A stretch of 64,000 nt of DNA from Arthrobacter sp. ov118. Lineage in GTDB: Bacteria; Actinomycetota; Actinomycetes; Actinomycetales; Micrococcaceae. This document shows, piece after piece, positions 40,625-48,147 of this stretch; within the stretch, counting starts at the first letter, position 1, and every line of letters starts with the position of its first letter. Location: assembly GCF_900116495.1 (NCBI RefSeq), contig NZ_FPAY01000014.1, positions 8,072 to 72,071 on the forward strand, written 5' to 3'. Made by a program: the position numbers and the translations under genes. The notes under the pieces were generated by a model, which saw only the letters and a program-made list of their open reading frames with translations, had not been told where the DNA came from and ran no database searches.

Positions 40625-40951
40625 ATGAGCGACTTCCAGAGCGTCAGTGTGTCGGGCATCCCCGACGGTGCCAAGATCGTTGATGTCCGCGAGGACTACG
40701 AATGGGTTGCCGGTCATGCCGAGGGTGCGCTGCACATTCCGCTGGACCAGCTGCCTGCCCGGTTCGAGGAGCTCGACCCGGACGAGGACGTCTACGTCAT
40801 TTGCCGTACCGGCGGCCGGTCCTACCGCGCCGCCGCATGGCTCGTTGGCATGGGGTACTCCGCAATGAACGTCGCGGGCGGGATGGACCAATGGGTCGAG
40901 ACCGGCATGCCGCTCGTGTCCGACAACGGCCTCAAGCCGGTCGTCCTGTAA
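40625..40951 (+). CDS. Single-domain rhodanese-like protein
   Basis: This 108-residue rhodanese domain has IVDVREDYEWVAGHAEGALH, the active-site loop CRTGGRS from Cys60, and GYSAMNVAGGMDQWVETGMP. The basic CRxGxR loop is that of active thiosulfate or persulfide sulfurtransferases (GlpE/PspE type). AAAGGA stands before the ATG. Its TAA directly abuts the pheA ATG, so the two are co-transcribed and perhaps coupled; the reason for pairing with phenylalanine synthesis is not obvious. Confidence 0.93.
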   Translation: MSDFQSVSVSGIPDGAKIVDVREDYEWVAGHAEGALHIPLDQLPARFEELDPDEDVYVICRTGGRSYRAAAWLVGMGYSAMNVAGGMDQWVETGMPLVSDNGLKPVVL

Positions 40952-41953
40952 ATGAAGAAGGAAGAGCCGTTGCCTGCACGCACCGTCACTTACACATTCC
41001 TCGGACCCGAGGGCACCTTCACGGAGGCGGCCCTGATGCAGGTTCCGGATGCCGCGGACGCCCTCCGGATCCCGTCCTCGAATGTGAACACGGCGCTGGA
41101 CAAGGTGCGGGACGGCTCCGCCGATGCGGCCATGGTGCCGATCGAGAACTCGGTCGAGGGCGGCGTGACTGCCACCCTGGACGCGATCGCCACCGGCCAG
41201 GAACTCCGGATTCTCCGGGAGGCGCTGGTGCCCATCAGCTTCGTCCTCGTCGCCAGGGCGGGTGTGGGAATCGGGGACGTCCGCCGCGTCTCCACCCACG
41301 GGCACGCTTGGGCGCAGTGCAGGCTATGGGTCGAGGCGAATATTCCCAACGCTGAATACATTCCCGGCTCCTCCACGGCTGCGGCCGCTATGGGCTTGCT
41401 CGACGGGGACGGCGCCCACTACGACGCCGCGATCTGCGCCCCGATTGTTGCCGCGGAGCAACCGCTGCTCTCGGTGCTGGCCGAAAACATCGGGGACAAC
41501 CCCGGCGCCGTGACCCGGTTTGTGCTCGTGGGCCGACCTGGCGAACTGCCCCCGCGCACCGGGGCGGACAAAACCACCGTGGTGGTGCCGCTGCCCGAGG
41601 ACCGCCCGGGCGCGCTGATGGAGATCCTGGACCAGTTTGCCACCCGCGGTGTGAACCTGAGCCGGATCGAATCCCGCCCGACCGGGCAGTATCTGGGCCA
41701 TTACTTCTTCAGCATCGATGCCGACGGGCATGCGGCCGATGCCCGGATGGCGGACGCGCTCGCGGGACTTCACCGGATCAGCCCGGCCACCCGCTTCCTC
41801 GGGTCCTACCAGCGCGCGGACGGCCACGAGAGCAGCGTTCCGCCGCACACCTCGGACCAGGCATTCCGGGCCGCGCATGCATGGGTGAAAAACATACTGG
41901 GCGGGGCATCTGCCGTGGCGGAATATGCCTCGGGGGGTTCGCCCAAAGCGTAG
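40952..41953 (+). CDS. pheA: Prephenate dehydratase
   Basis: This 333-residue enzyme converts prephenate to phenylpyruvate in phenylalanine synthesis. The catalytic domain shows TFLGPEGTFTEAAL, VPIENSVEGGVTATLDAIA, STHGHAWAQC and the TRF motif in GAVTRFVLVG. A regulatory ACT domain follows with PGALMEILDQFATRGVNLSR and ESRP, the phenylalanine-binding motif, so feedback inhibition is expected. No chorismate mutase domain is fused. The ATG at 40952 has no ribosome site; a TTG at 40970 with GAAGGA upstream is a real alternative (6 residues shorter). Confidence 0.95.
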   Translation: MKKEEPLPARTVTYTFLGPEGTFTEAALMQVPDAADALRIPSSNVNTALDKVRDGSADAAMVPIENSVEGGVTATLDAIATGQELRILREALVPISFVLVARAGVGIGDVRRVSTHGHAWAQCRLWVEANIPNAEYIPGSSTAAAAMGLLDGDGAHYDAAICAPIVAAEQPLLSVLAENIGDNPGAVTRFVLVGRPGELPPRTGADKTTVVVPLPEDRPGALMEILDQFATRGVNLSRIESRPTGQYLGHYFFSIDADGHAADARMADALAGLHRISPATRFLGSYQRADGHESSVPPHTSDQAFRAAHAWVKNILGGASAVAEYASGGSPKA

Positions 41954-42047
41954 ACAAATGCCTCGGGGTGCACTTCCACGCCTACTTAACTGTGCGTATG
42001 CTTGCTTGATCCATATTGGGGAAGTCCTCTACCGGAGGGAGCGGGTC

Positions 42048-42269
42048 ATGTCAGGGACCAGCACAGAAAATGACGGCCAGGGAATGATTGTCAATCCCAG
42101 GCCGACGGCTGAGAACCAGGACTGGGACGGCGATGACGCGGACCGTGCGGACCGCCTGCGCTTCGAAGAGGAGCAGGCCATGATCCGCGAGCAGTCCGAA
42201 GCCAGGGCCGCCAAGGCCGCTGCGGAGGCCAAGAAGGCGGCAGAAGCAAAGAAGGCCGCCAGCGCGTAG
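42048..42269 (+). CDS. Small charged Ala/Lys/Glu-rich hypothetical protein
   Basis: This 73-residue protein has a polar N-terminal half followed by a strongly helical, probably coiled-coil tail (EARAAKAAAEAKKAAEAKKA). GGAGGGA stands before the ATG. It has no recognised domain. It lies between pheA and the convergent lipid-kinase-like gene. Confidence 0.72.
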   Translation: MSGTSTENDGQGMIVNPRPTAENQDWDGDDADRADRLRFEEEQAMIREQSEARAAKAAAEAKKAAEAKKAASA

Positions 42270-42280
42270 TCCCCGTCGGC

Positions 42281-43345
42281 CTAGTCGTTCTCTGTTCCCT
42301 CCTTGACCCGGACCAGCAGGGATCCCGGGTCCACTTGGACGGCGACCTTCGTGGCCTCGCCGGAAGGATCGCCGTCGAGCTGTGTGGGCATAGGTTCTGA
42401 GCACCGGATAGTGATCTTGCCGGAACGGTAATACGTCATCACCGGCAGTTCCTTTTTGTGCTTCAGCACAATCTTTGTGTACATGGACAGCCAGCCGATT
42501 GCGCTGCGCGGGCTCATCACGACGATATCGAGCATCCCGTCATCGATCATGGCCTGCGGGATGAAGTCGATTCCCCCCGGGATCAGGCCGCAGTTCGCGA
42601 ACAAGACGCTGCGGATCTTCCGGGACTGCTCCGGCTGGTCATCCAATGCGATTGAAACCTTCTTCCGGCGCCCCGGAAGATGCCTGACCCCCGCTTCCGT
42701 GTACGCAAGCCAGCCCACGGCTTTCTTCAGGCCGTCGTTCGTGTCACTGACCACTTCGGCGTCCATGCCGATGCCCGCGATCACCAGAAAAGTATGGTGC
42801 GCCGAATGGCCCGTGCGTGAGTTCTCCAGCGTCAGCCGCGCCGTATCAATGAACCGCTGGTGGCCGAACAACGCCGTCTGCACGTTGCCCTGCAGGTCGT
42901 TCACCTCCAGATGCACGTTGCGGGCCAGAAGGTTTCCGGTGCCCAACGGGATCAGGCCCATGGCCGTCTCCGTCCCGGCGAGGACCTCTGCGACAATGCG
43001 CACGGTACCGTCGCCGCCGCAGGCCAGTACGACGTCGGCCCCGGACGCCACAGCCGTCCGCGCCTGCGAGAAACCAGGGTCCTCGGCGATGGTTTCAAAG
43101 ACGAGCGGTGGCTCCCAGCCTGCCTCGGCGCACGCGGCTTCAATGAGGGACCGGGCCTCGGCCGACCTGGCCTTGATGGGGTTCAGGACCACTGCGACCT
43201 TCTGCCTGCCTGGCTCCGGGCTGTGGGTTTCCTCCCACACCGCCCTGCGGGTGTGCTTGGCCTTCAACCGGCGCACTCCCCACCAGCTGGAGACGGCAAA
43301 TGCCAGGACCCCAGCGATGACGAGGTAGAGCAGCCAGTCGCGCAT
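42281..43345 (-). CDS. Diacylglycerol/lipid kinase family protein
   Basis: This 354-residue protein has one N-terminal membrane segment (WLLYLVIAGVLAFAVSSWW), a basic linker, and a DAGK catalytic domain: VAVVLNPIKARSAEA, VVLACGGDGTVRIVAEVLAG with the GGDGT nucleotide-binding motif, MGLIPLGTGNLLARNV, and MPTQLDGDPSGEATKVAVQV near the end. It would phosphorylate a membrane lipid such as diacylglycerol at the inner leaflet. The start at 43345 gives a signal-anchor; the open frame further upstream lies antisense to serS and is not coding. It is divergent from serS, 78 bp away. Confidence 0.92.
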   Translation of the reverse strand: MRDWLLYLVIAGVLAFAVSSWWGVRRLKAKHTRRAVWEETHSPEPGRQKVAVVLNPIKARSAEARSLIEAACAEAGWEPPLVFETIAEDPGFSQARTAVASGADVVLACGGDGTVRIVAEVLAGTETAMGLIPLGTGNLLARNVHLEVNDLQGNVQTALFGHQRFIDTARLTLENSRTGHSAHHTFLVIAGIGMDAEVVSDTNDGLKKAVGWLAYTEAGVRHLPGRRKKVSIALDDQPEQSRKIRSVLFANCGLIPGGIDFIPQAMIDDGMLDIVVMSPRSAIGWLSMYTKIVLKHKKELPVMTYYRSGKITIRCSEPMPTQLDGDPSGEATKVAVQVDPGSLLVRVKEGTEND

Positions 43346-43411
43346 TGTGATCCAACAGTATCCCGCCGGCGTCCCAGGACTGGCCTGCCCGGCAACGGCG
43401 GCGGGATTGGA

Positions 43412-43417
43412 TACTCT
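43412..43417 (+). promoter_or_regulatory. Candidate -10 element TACTCT for leaderless serS
   Basis: TACTCT ends 6 nt before the GTG at 43424. No Shine-Dalgarno sequence precedes the GTG, so serS is probably translated from a leaderless mRNA. Confidence 0.45.
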
Positions 43418-43423
43418 TGTCTG

Positions 43424-44704
43424 GTGATCGACGTAAAAGAGCTCAGTGAGAATCCGGACAAGTTCCGTGCCAGCCAGCGCGCCCGCGGTGCCGACGAATC
43501 CGCGATCGACGCGATCATAGCCGCGGACTCGGCCAGGCGCGCAGCGCTGATCCATTTTGAGAACCTCCGCGCCGAGCAGAACTTGTTCGGCAAGAAGGTT
43601 GCGCAGGCCAAGGGCGAGGAAAAGCAGGCCCTCCTCGCCGATGTAAAGGTGCTCGCTGCCTCCGTCAAGGCCGCGTCTGCCGAGGCCGATCTGGCCCAGA
43701 CCGCCCATGACGAGCTGCTCCGGACCATCCCCAACCTGATCGAGGACGGTGTCCCGGCCGGCGGCGAGGACGACTACATTGTGCTCAAGACCGTGGGCAC
43801 GCCCCGCGAATTCCCCGACTTCGAGCCCCGCGACCATCTGGAGATCGGTGAGCTGATCGGCGCCATTGACATGGAACGGGGCGCGAAGGTTTCCGGTTCC
43901 CGTTTCTACTTCCTGCGCGGCGTCGGCGCCCGGCTCGAGATGGCGCTGCTCCAGATGGCCATGGACCAGGCGATCGAGGCAGGGTTCGTACCGATGATCA
44001 CGCCCACCCTGGTCCGGCCCGAAATCATGCAGGGCACCGGTTTCGACGTTAAGCACGACGCCGAGATCTACCGTCTCGCCGAAGACGACCTCTACCTTGT
44101 GGGCACCTCCGAGGTAGCCCTTGCCGGGTACCACGCCGACGAGATTCTGGACCTCTCCAACGGCCCCATCCGCTACGCGGGCCAGAGCTCCTGCTACCGC
44201 CGGGAAGCAGGCTCGCACGGCAAGGACACCCGCGGCATTATCCGCGTCCACCAGTTCAACAAGGTGGAGATGTTCATTTACACCACGGTTGAACAGGCGG
44301 CTGCCGAGCACGCGCGCCTCCTGGCCTGGGAAGAGGAAATGCTGGCCAAGTGCGAACTCCCGTACCGCGTAATTGACACGGCCGCCGGGGACCTGGGCAA
44401 TTCCGCCGCCCGGAAGTTCGACTGCGAAGCCTGGGTTCCCACCCAGGGCGCGTACCGGGAGCTGACGTCGACCTCCAACTGCACCACGTTCCAGGCCCGC
44501 CGCCTGAACATCCGGGAACGGGTCGTTAACGCGGACGGCGCCCCCAAGGGCACCCGGTCCGTGGCCACGCTCAACGGCACCCTGGCCACCACGCGCTGGA
44601 TCGTCGCCATCCTGGAGCACCACCAGAACCCGGACGGATCCGTCAACGTCCCCGCCGCGTTGCAGAAGTACCTGGGCGGCATGACCGTCCTCCCCGTCCT
44701 CTAG
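43424..44704 (+). CDS. serS: Seryl-tRNA synthetase
   Basis: This 426-residue class II synthetase charges tRNA-Ser. It has an N-terminal coiled-coil arm (about residues 30-100), motif 1 around ALLQMAMDQAIEAGFVPMITP, TSEVALAGYHADEIL (serine site), motif 2 in SSCYRREAGSHGKDTRGIIR with VHQFNKVEMF, and motif 3 in NGTLATTRWIVAILEHHQ. Full length. The GTG start gives VIDVKELSENPDKFRASQ, the usual family beginning. Confidence 0.96.
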   Translation: MIDVKELSENPDKFRASQRARGADESAIDAIIAADSARRAALIHFENLRAEQNLFGKKVAQAKGEEKQALLADVKVLAASVKAASAEADLAQTAHDELLRTIPNLIEDGVPAGGEDDYIVLKTVGTPREFPDFEPRDHLEIGELIGAIDMERGAKVSGSRFYFLRGVGARLEMALLQMAMDQAIEAGFVPMITPTLVRPEIMQGTGFDVKHDAEIYRLAEDDLYLVGTSEVALAGYHADEILDLSNGPIRYAGQSSCYRREAGSHGKDTRGIIRVHQFNKVEMFIYTTVEQAAAEHARLLAWEEEMLAKCELPYRVIDTAAGDLGNSAARKFDCEAWVPTQGAYRELTSTSNCTTFQARRLNIRERVVNADGAPKGTRSVATLNGTLATTRWIVAILEHHQNPDGSVNVPAALQKYLGGMTVLPVL

Positions 44705-44705
44705 A

Positions 44706-44735
44706 CGCCTGTCCGCTAAACACCTGTCCGCTAAA
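44706..44735. repeat. 15-bp direct repeat after serS
   Basis: CGCCTGTCCGCTAAA (44706-44720) and CACCTGTCCGCTAAA (44721-44735), followed by a partial third copy starting CACCTG at 44737. It sits directly after the serS stop. There is no hairpin; function unknown. Confidence 0.7.
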
Positions 44736-44894
44736 ACACCTGACCTCGAAGCACCACCGTGCCCCGGCAGCCGCCCGGGCAAACTTTTCACGCCCTGGAC
44801 ACCCTGTGGGTGTTTACCGCAAATTCACGCCTTTGCTGTGGCGTGAGTCCTAGCGGGTGCCGGGGGCGTCTGCTCTACTTGGGAGATGACAACA

Positions 44895-45806
44895 ATGACT
44901 GGATCCTCAGTCGCCGGCAACGATGACCGGCGCACCACAGATCAGAACGACGCCGGCCAGAACATCGCCGGCCAGAACATCGCCGGCCAGAACAACGCCG
45001 GCCAGAACAACTCCCGCGACAAATTGATGGTCGCCCTGGACGTCGACGGCACCCTCGTGGACCACGACGGCCACATGTCAGCGCCGGTCCGCGAGGCGGC
45101 GCAGGCCGTGGTGGCCGCCGGACACCACGTCACGATCGCCACGGGCCGCTCCCTCAACGCCACGTTGCCCGTGATTGAGCACATCGGGATCGACAACGGC
45201 TACGCCGTGTGCTCGAACGGCGGCGTGATCCTGCGTGTCGACTCCGGCCTGCCGGACGGCTATGAAATCATCCACAAGGCAACCTTCGACCCGGGGCCGG
45301 CCCTGCGCGCCCTGCGCAAGCGGCTGCCCTCGGCCAAGTACGCCCTGGAGGACGAGGACTTCAACTTCCTGTCCACCGAGCGCTTCCAGGACGCCAGCTT
45401 TGGCGTCGAGGCGATCGGCGTCGACTTCCAGACGATGCTGGAGGCAACGGCCGTGCGCGTGGTGGTGTTCAGCTCGGAGAACACCCCCGAAGAGTTCCAT
45501 GCCGCGATCCGCCACGTCGGGCTCGCCGGCGTGACGTATTCGGTGGGCTGGACGGCGTGGCTGGACATTGCCGCCGCCGGCGTCACGAAGGCCAGTGCCC
45601 TGGAGCAACTCCGCGACCGGCTCGGCATCGAAGCCGCGCGGACGGTCGCCGTCGGGGACGGCCGCAACGACATCGAGATGCTGACCTGGGCGCGCCGCGG
45701 CGTGGCCATGGGCCAGGCGCCGGTGGAAGTGATTGCCGCCGCCGATGAGGTGACGAAGTCGGTCTACGACGACGGCGCCGCCTACGTGCTCCGCAGCCTC
45801 CTCTGA
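44895..45806 (+). CDS. HAD superfamily hydrolase, Cof-like, with repeat-built N-terminus
   Basis: About 303 residues. HAD motif I is MVALDVDGTLVDHDG, motif II ATGRS, and motif IV VAVGDGRNDIEMLTWARRGVA, with a C2 cap. The first 45 residues are unrelated to the fold and include four 5-residue units (AGQNI/AGQNN) encoded by a 15-bp tandem repeat. The second ATG (44895) has GGGAG 9 nt upstream, whereas the first (44886) touches it, so 44895 is preferred. The phosphatase substrate is unknown. It resembles the HAD at 19891-20709. Confidence 0.88.
   Translation: MTGSSVAGNDDRRTTDQNDAGQNIAGQNIAGQNNAGQNNSRDKLMVALDVDGTLVDHDGHMSAPVREAAQAVVAAGHHVTIATGRSLNATLPVIEHIGIDNGYAVCSNGGVILRVDSGLPDGYEIIHKATFDPGPALRALRKRLPSAKYALEDEDFNFLSTERFQDASFGVEAIGVDFQTMLEATAVRVVVFSSENTPEEFHAAIRHVGLAGVTYSVGWTAWLDIAAAGVTKASALEQLRDRLGIEAARTVAVGDGRNDIEMLTWARRGVAMGQAPVEVIAAADEVTKSVYDDGAAYVLRSLL
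44952..45011. repeat. 15-bp in-frame tandem repeat, four units
   Basis: The unit GCCGGCCAGAACATC occurs at 44952 and 44967 and, as GCCGGCCAGAACAAC, at 44982 and 44997. Being a multiple of three, copy-number change alters only the length of the HAD protein's N-terminal tail. Confidence 0.9.
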
Positions 45807-45861
45807 CGGGCGGGTAATCCGGAAAGCGGAACCCTGCCGGGCAGAACCCCGACCCTGCCGG

Positions 45862-46461
45862 TTAGCGGACCTCGAGAATGAGGCCCAGCAGACGGGCCGC
45901 CGCCGGACGCGCGGCGTGCTCTTCATTCCACTGGGACCGGGCCACGGCCTTGCTGACGGCCTGCGTGGTGATCCCGAGTTCCTCGGCGACGGCCTTCTGC
46001 TGGCCCCGGACGCCGGGAGTGAGCAGATCAAGCACCCGCCATTCCGCCTGGCTGCGGTCGCGCACAATGTGGCCCAGGAGGCGCAGGACGGCCTCCGCCT
46101 CGGCCGCGAGATCCATCAGCGGTCCCTCCACGGCCACCCGAACGCGGTCCTTGCCGTTCCGGAGACGGTCCACCGCGCGCCGGGCGTAGATGAGCCCGTG
46201 GCCGGAGGCGTCCTTGATCTGGTTGGGCAGAGGCTCATTCACCGGACCCACGCCGATGCCCACGTACCAGCTGCCGCTGCGCAGGGCGATCATGGCGGCC
46301 TCCACCGCCTGATGCGGACAATCCACGATGCCCTGGACCTCGTCCTCCACGGACCGGTCGAAATCGAGGCGCGCCGGAATGTGCCGCAGGTCCTTGAGGA
46401 GCTGCGGCACGCGGTCGCCGTCGCGCCGGCTGTCGGTTTGATTGATGGTCAGCGTGAACAT
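45862..46461 (-). CDS. SatD-like protein with C-terminal helix-turn-helix
   Basis: This 199-residue protein resembles SatD in its N-terminal two thirds: INQTDSRRDGDRVPQLLKDL, DFDRSVEDEVQGI and GSWYVGIGVGPVNEPLPNQI with GLIYARRAVDRL. The last 60 residues read as a helix-turn-helix: RVLDLLTPGVRGQQKAVAEE, then LGITTQAVSKAVARS. The fold of the first part recalls nucleotide-cyclase-like domains (inference). It may be a ligand-sensing DNA-binding regulator; target unknown. It is convergent with the HAD gene. Confidence 0.72.
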   Translation of the reverse strand: MFTLTINQTDSRRDGDRVPQLLKDLRHIPARLDFDRSVEDEVQGIVDCPHQAVEAAMIALRSGSWYVGIGVGPVNEPLPNQIKDASGHGLIYARRAVDRLRNGKDRVRVAVEGPLMDLAAEAEAVLRLLGHIVRDRSQAEWRVLDLLTPGVRGQQKAVAEELGITTQAVSKAVARSQWNEEHAARPAAARLLGLILEVR

Positions 46462-46542
46462 ACTGGGTCACACACTACCCGGTGGCCGTTGCGGGGCAAG
46501 TTGCCAGAAGTTACCGCGACGCGAGGGGAGTAACAGTGGCGG

Positions 46543-47298
46543 CTACGGGGCCGCGAGTCCGGACAGCTGGCCGGAGGGAAGGTGGATCCAGCCCTCGGTC
46601 AGGGCTGCCGCGGTGTCGCCGGCTCCCGGTCGCACCGTTTGCCCCAGATGTACGGCCCGGGCCGTCAGGGCGGCGATCACAGCGTCAAACATGTCATCGG
46701 AGGCCGCAAGATCGGCCCCGTACCCCGCCAGGTCCAGCCATGGAGCTGTCCGGGTGAGTTCGGCCAGGGCCGAGGACAGCTGGGCGGCTTCCGGGATCCC
46801 CCGGCCCTTGTAGCCGCGGGCGTGGATTCCCCAAAGTTTCAGGGATGCTGCCGGATAAACCTCGGCGAGGCGGCCGGAGCCGTCCCGGGCCTGCGGTCCG
46901 ACGTCCCGGGCGATCCTGGCTTGGATCACTGCGCACCTCATGGCCGGGTGAGCCAGGCGGTCGGCCGAAACGCTGAGCGGAATGAGCCCGGTCCGGCCGG
47001 TGACGAACCGGTCGGTGTCCCGGTAGGCGAGCAGCCGGCGGCCCTCGATCCCGTCGTGAGCGAGGACAGGCCCGGGGTCGAACGTCAGGTGCCCGGCGAG
47101 GAAGGGAAGGAAGGCGTCGGGCCAGCCGAGCGGGCAGTCGATCCCCGTCATTTCGCAGCCGGCGACGAGCCGGACGATCTCAGCGTCGCCCACGTCCAGG
47201 GACAGATGCGCCAAGCGTGCGCCGCCGTCGGCCCATTCGATGACGGCAGCCGCCGTCTTCTTCGCGGCCGCGGCGAGATCGACTCCGAGGGTTCTCAT
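46543..47298 (-). CDS. DUF429 domain-containing protein
   Basis: This 251-residue protein has MRTLGVDLAAAAKKTAAAVI, TGIDCPLGWPDAFLPFLAGH, AEVYPAASLKLWGI and ASDDMFDAVIAALTARAV. The spaced acidic residues (Asp in GVDLA, IDCPLG and SDDMFDA) fit an RNase-H-like fold, the usual view of DUF429. Activity is unproven. A REP-like hairpin at 47323-47383 sits between it and ppa. Confidence 0.86.
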   Translation of the reverse strand: MRTLGVDLAAAAKKTAAAVIEWADGGARLAHLSLDVGDAEIVRLVAGCEMTGIDCPLGWPDAFLPFLAGHLTFDPGPVLAHDGIEGRRLLAYRDTDRFVTGRTGLIPLSVSADRLAHPAMRCAVIQARIARDVGPQARDGSGRLAEVYPAASLKLWGIHARGYKGRGIPEAAQLSSALAELTRTAPWLDLAGYGADLAASDDMFDAVIAALTARAVHLGQTVRPGAGDTAAALTEGWIHLPSGQLSGLAAP

Positions 47299-47322
47299 CG
47301 GCTGGCTCGTCCGGGACGAACA

Positions 47323-47383
47323 AACGCGGGGTCACTTACCGCCCAATTCCGGGGTCCGGATGGGCGGTAAGTGACCCCGCGTT
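47323..47383. repeat. REP-like hairpin, copy 1 (complete)
   Basis: Perfect 23-bp inverted repeat: arm 1 at 47323-47345 (contains CGCGGGGTCACTTACCGCC) and arm 2 at 47361-47383, with a 15-nt loop. It lies between the 3' end of ppa and the 5' end of the DUF429 gene. There is no T-run. It is homologous to elements at 61922 and 63635. Confidence 0.92.
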
Positions 47384-47404
47384 GGAGTGCAGGCGTGAGC
47401 GCGA

Positions 47405-47896
47405 TTAGTGTCCGGCTGCCGGAACGTAGCGCTTAATGGATGCCTCCAGTTCGGCCTCGGCGGCCGCGCGGTCGCCCCAGCCCTCGGCCTTGACCCACTT
47501 GCCCGGCTCCAGATCCTTGTAGCGGGTGAAGAAGTGCTCGATTTCCTTGATCAGGAACTCGGAGACGTCGCTGATCTCCTGGATGTGGTCGAACCGGGCA
47601 TCGGTCGGGACGCAGAGGATCTTGGCGTCACCGCCGCCGTCGTCGGTCATGTTGAAGACGCCGATCGGGCGGGACTCGACGATCACGCCGGGGTAGAGGT
47701 CGAAGTCCTGCAGGAGTACCAGCGCATCCAGCGGATCCCCGTCCTCGCCCAGGGTGTTGTCGAAGAAACCGTAGTGGGTGGGGTACTGCATCGACGTGAA
47801 CAGGACACGGTCCAGGCGGACGCGGCCGGTCTCGTGGTCGACTTCGTACTTGACGCGCGATCCCTTGGGAATCTCGATAGTCACGTCATGCTTCAT
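47405..47896 (-). CDS. ppa: Inorganic pyrophosphatase
   Basis: This 163-residue soluble family I pyrophosphatase hydrolyses PPi to phosphate. It has EIPKGSRVKYEVDHETGRVR, YPTHYGFFDNTLGEDGDPLD (the D-GDPLD metal-binding signature), KILCVPTDARFDHI and FFTRYKDLEPGKWVKAEGW. Length matches the family. AGGAG precedes the ATG at 47896; an in-frame ATG at 47938 adds residues not found in the family. The REP-like hairpin lies just downstream. Confidence 0.97.
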   Translation of the reverse strand: MKHDVTIEIPKGSRVKYEVDHETGRVRLDRVLFTSMQYPTHYGFFDNTLGEDGDPLDALVLLQDFDLYPGVIVESRPIGVFNMTDDGGGDAKILCVPTDARFDHIQEISDVSEFLIKEIEHFFTRYKDLEPGKWVKAEGWGDRAAAEAELEASIKRYVPAAGH

Positions 47897-48147
47897 GGAA
47901 TGCTCCTTGACGAATTCAGGGGTGCGCGGCACGCGCAAAAGGGCTGTCGGTGCCGCCGACTACTATTGAGGATATAGGGAGAGGCGCCGGTTTCAGGAAC
48001 CAGCGGGGTATCTCAGGACTACATACCAAGACCTACATACCAAGACTCCGACGAGGACTCCAGCAGAACTGTGCCGGACCTCCATCCGGCTACACCGCGA
48101 CGACACCACGACTAGACCACACCACGACTATAGGAAACAGCAACAGC

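Noticed and set aside
42281..44791. 836-residue fusion of the lipid kinase with an upstream domain
   Set aside because: The part above 43345 is antisense to serS and has no recognisable fold; the kinase begins with its own signal-anchor at 43345.
47323..47383. Plain rho-independent terminator for ppa
   Set aside because: No T-run follows the stem, and the arm sequence recurs at two other loci with different loops, so it is better described as a dispersed REP-like element.
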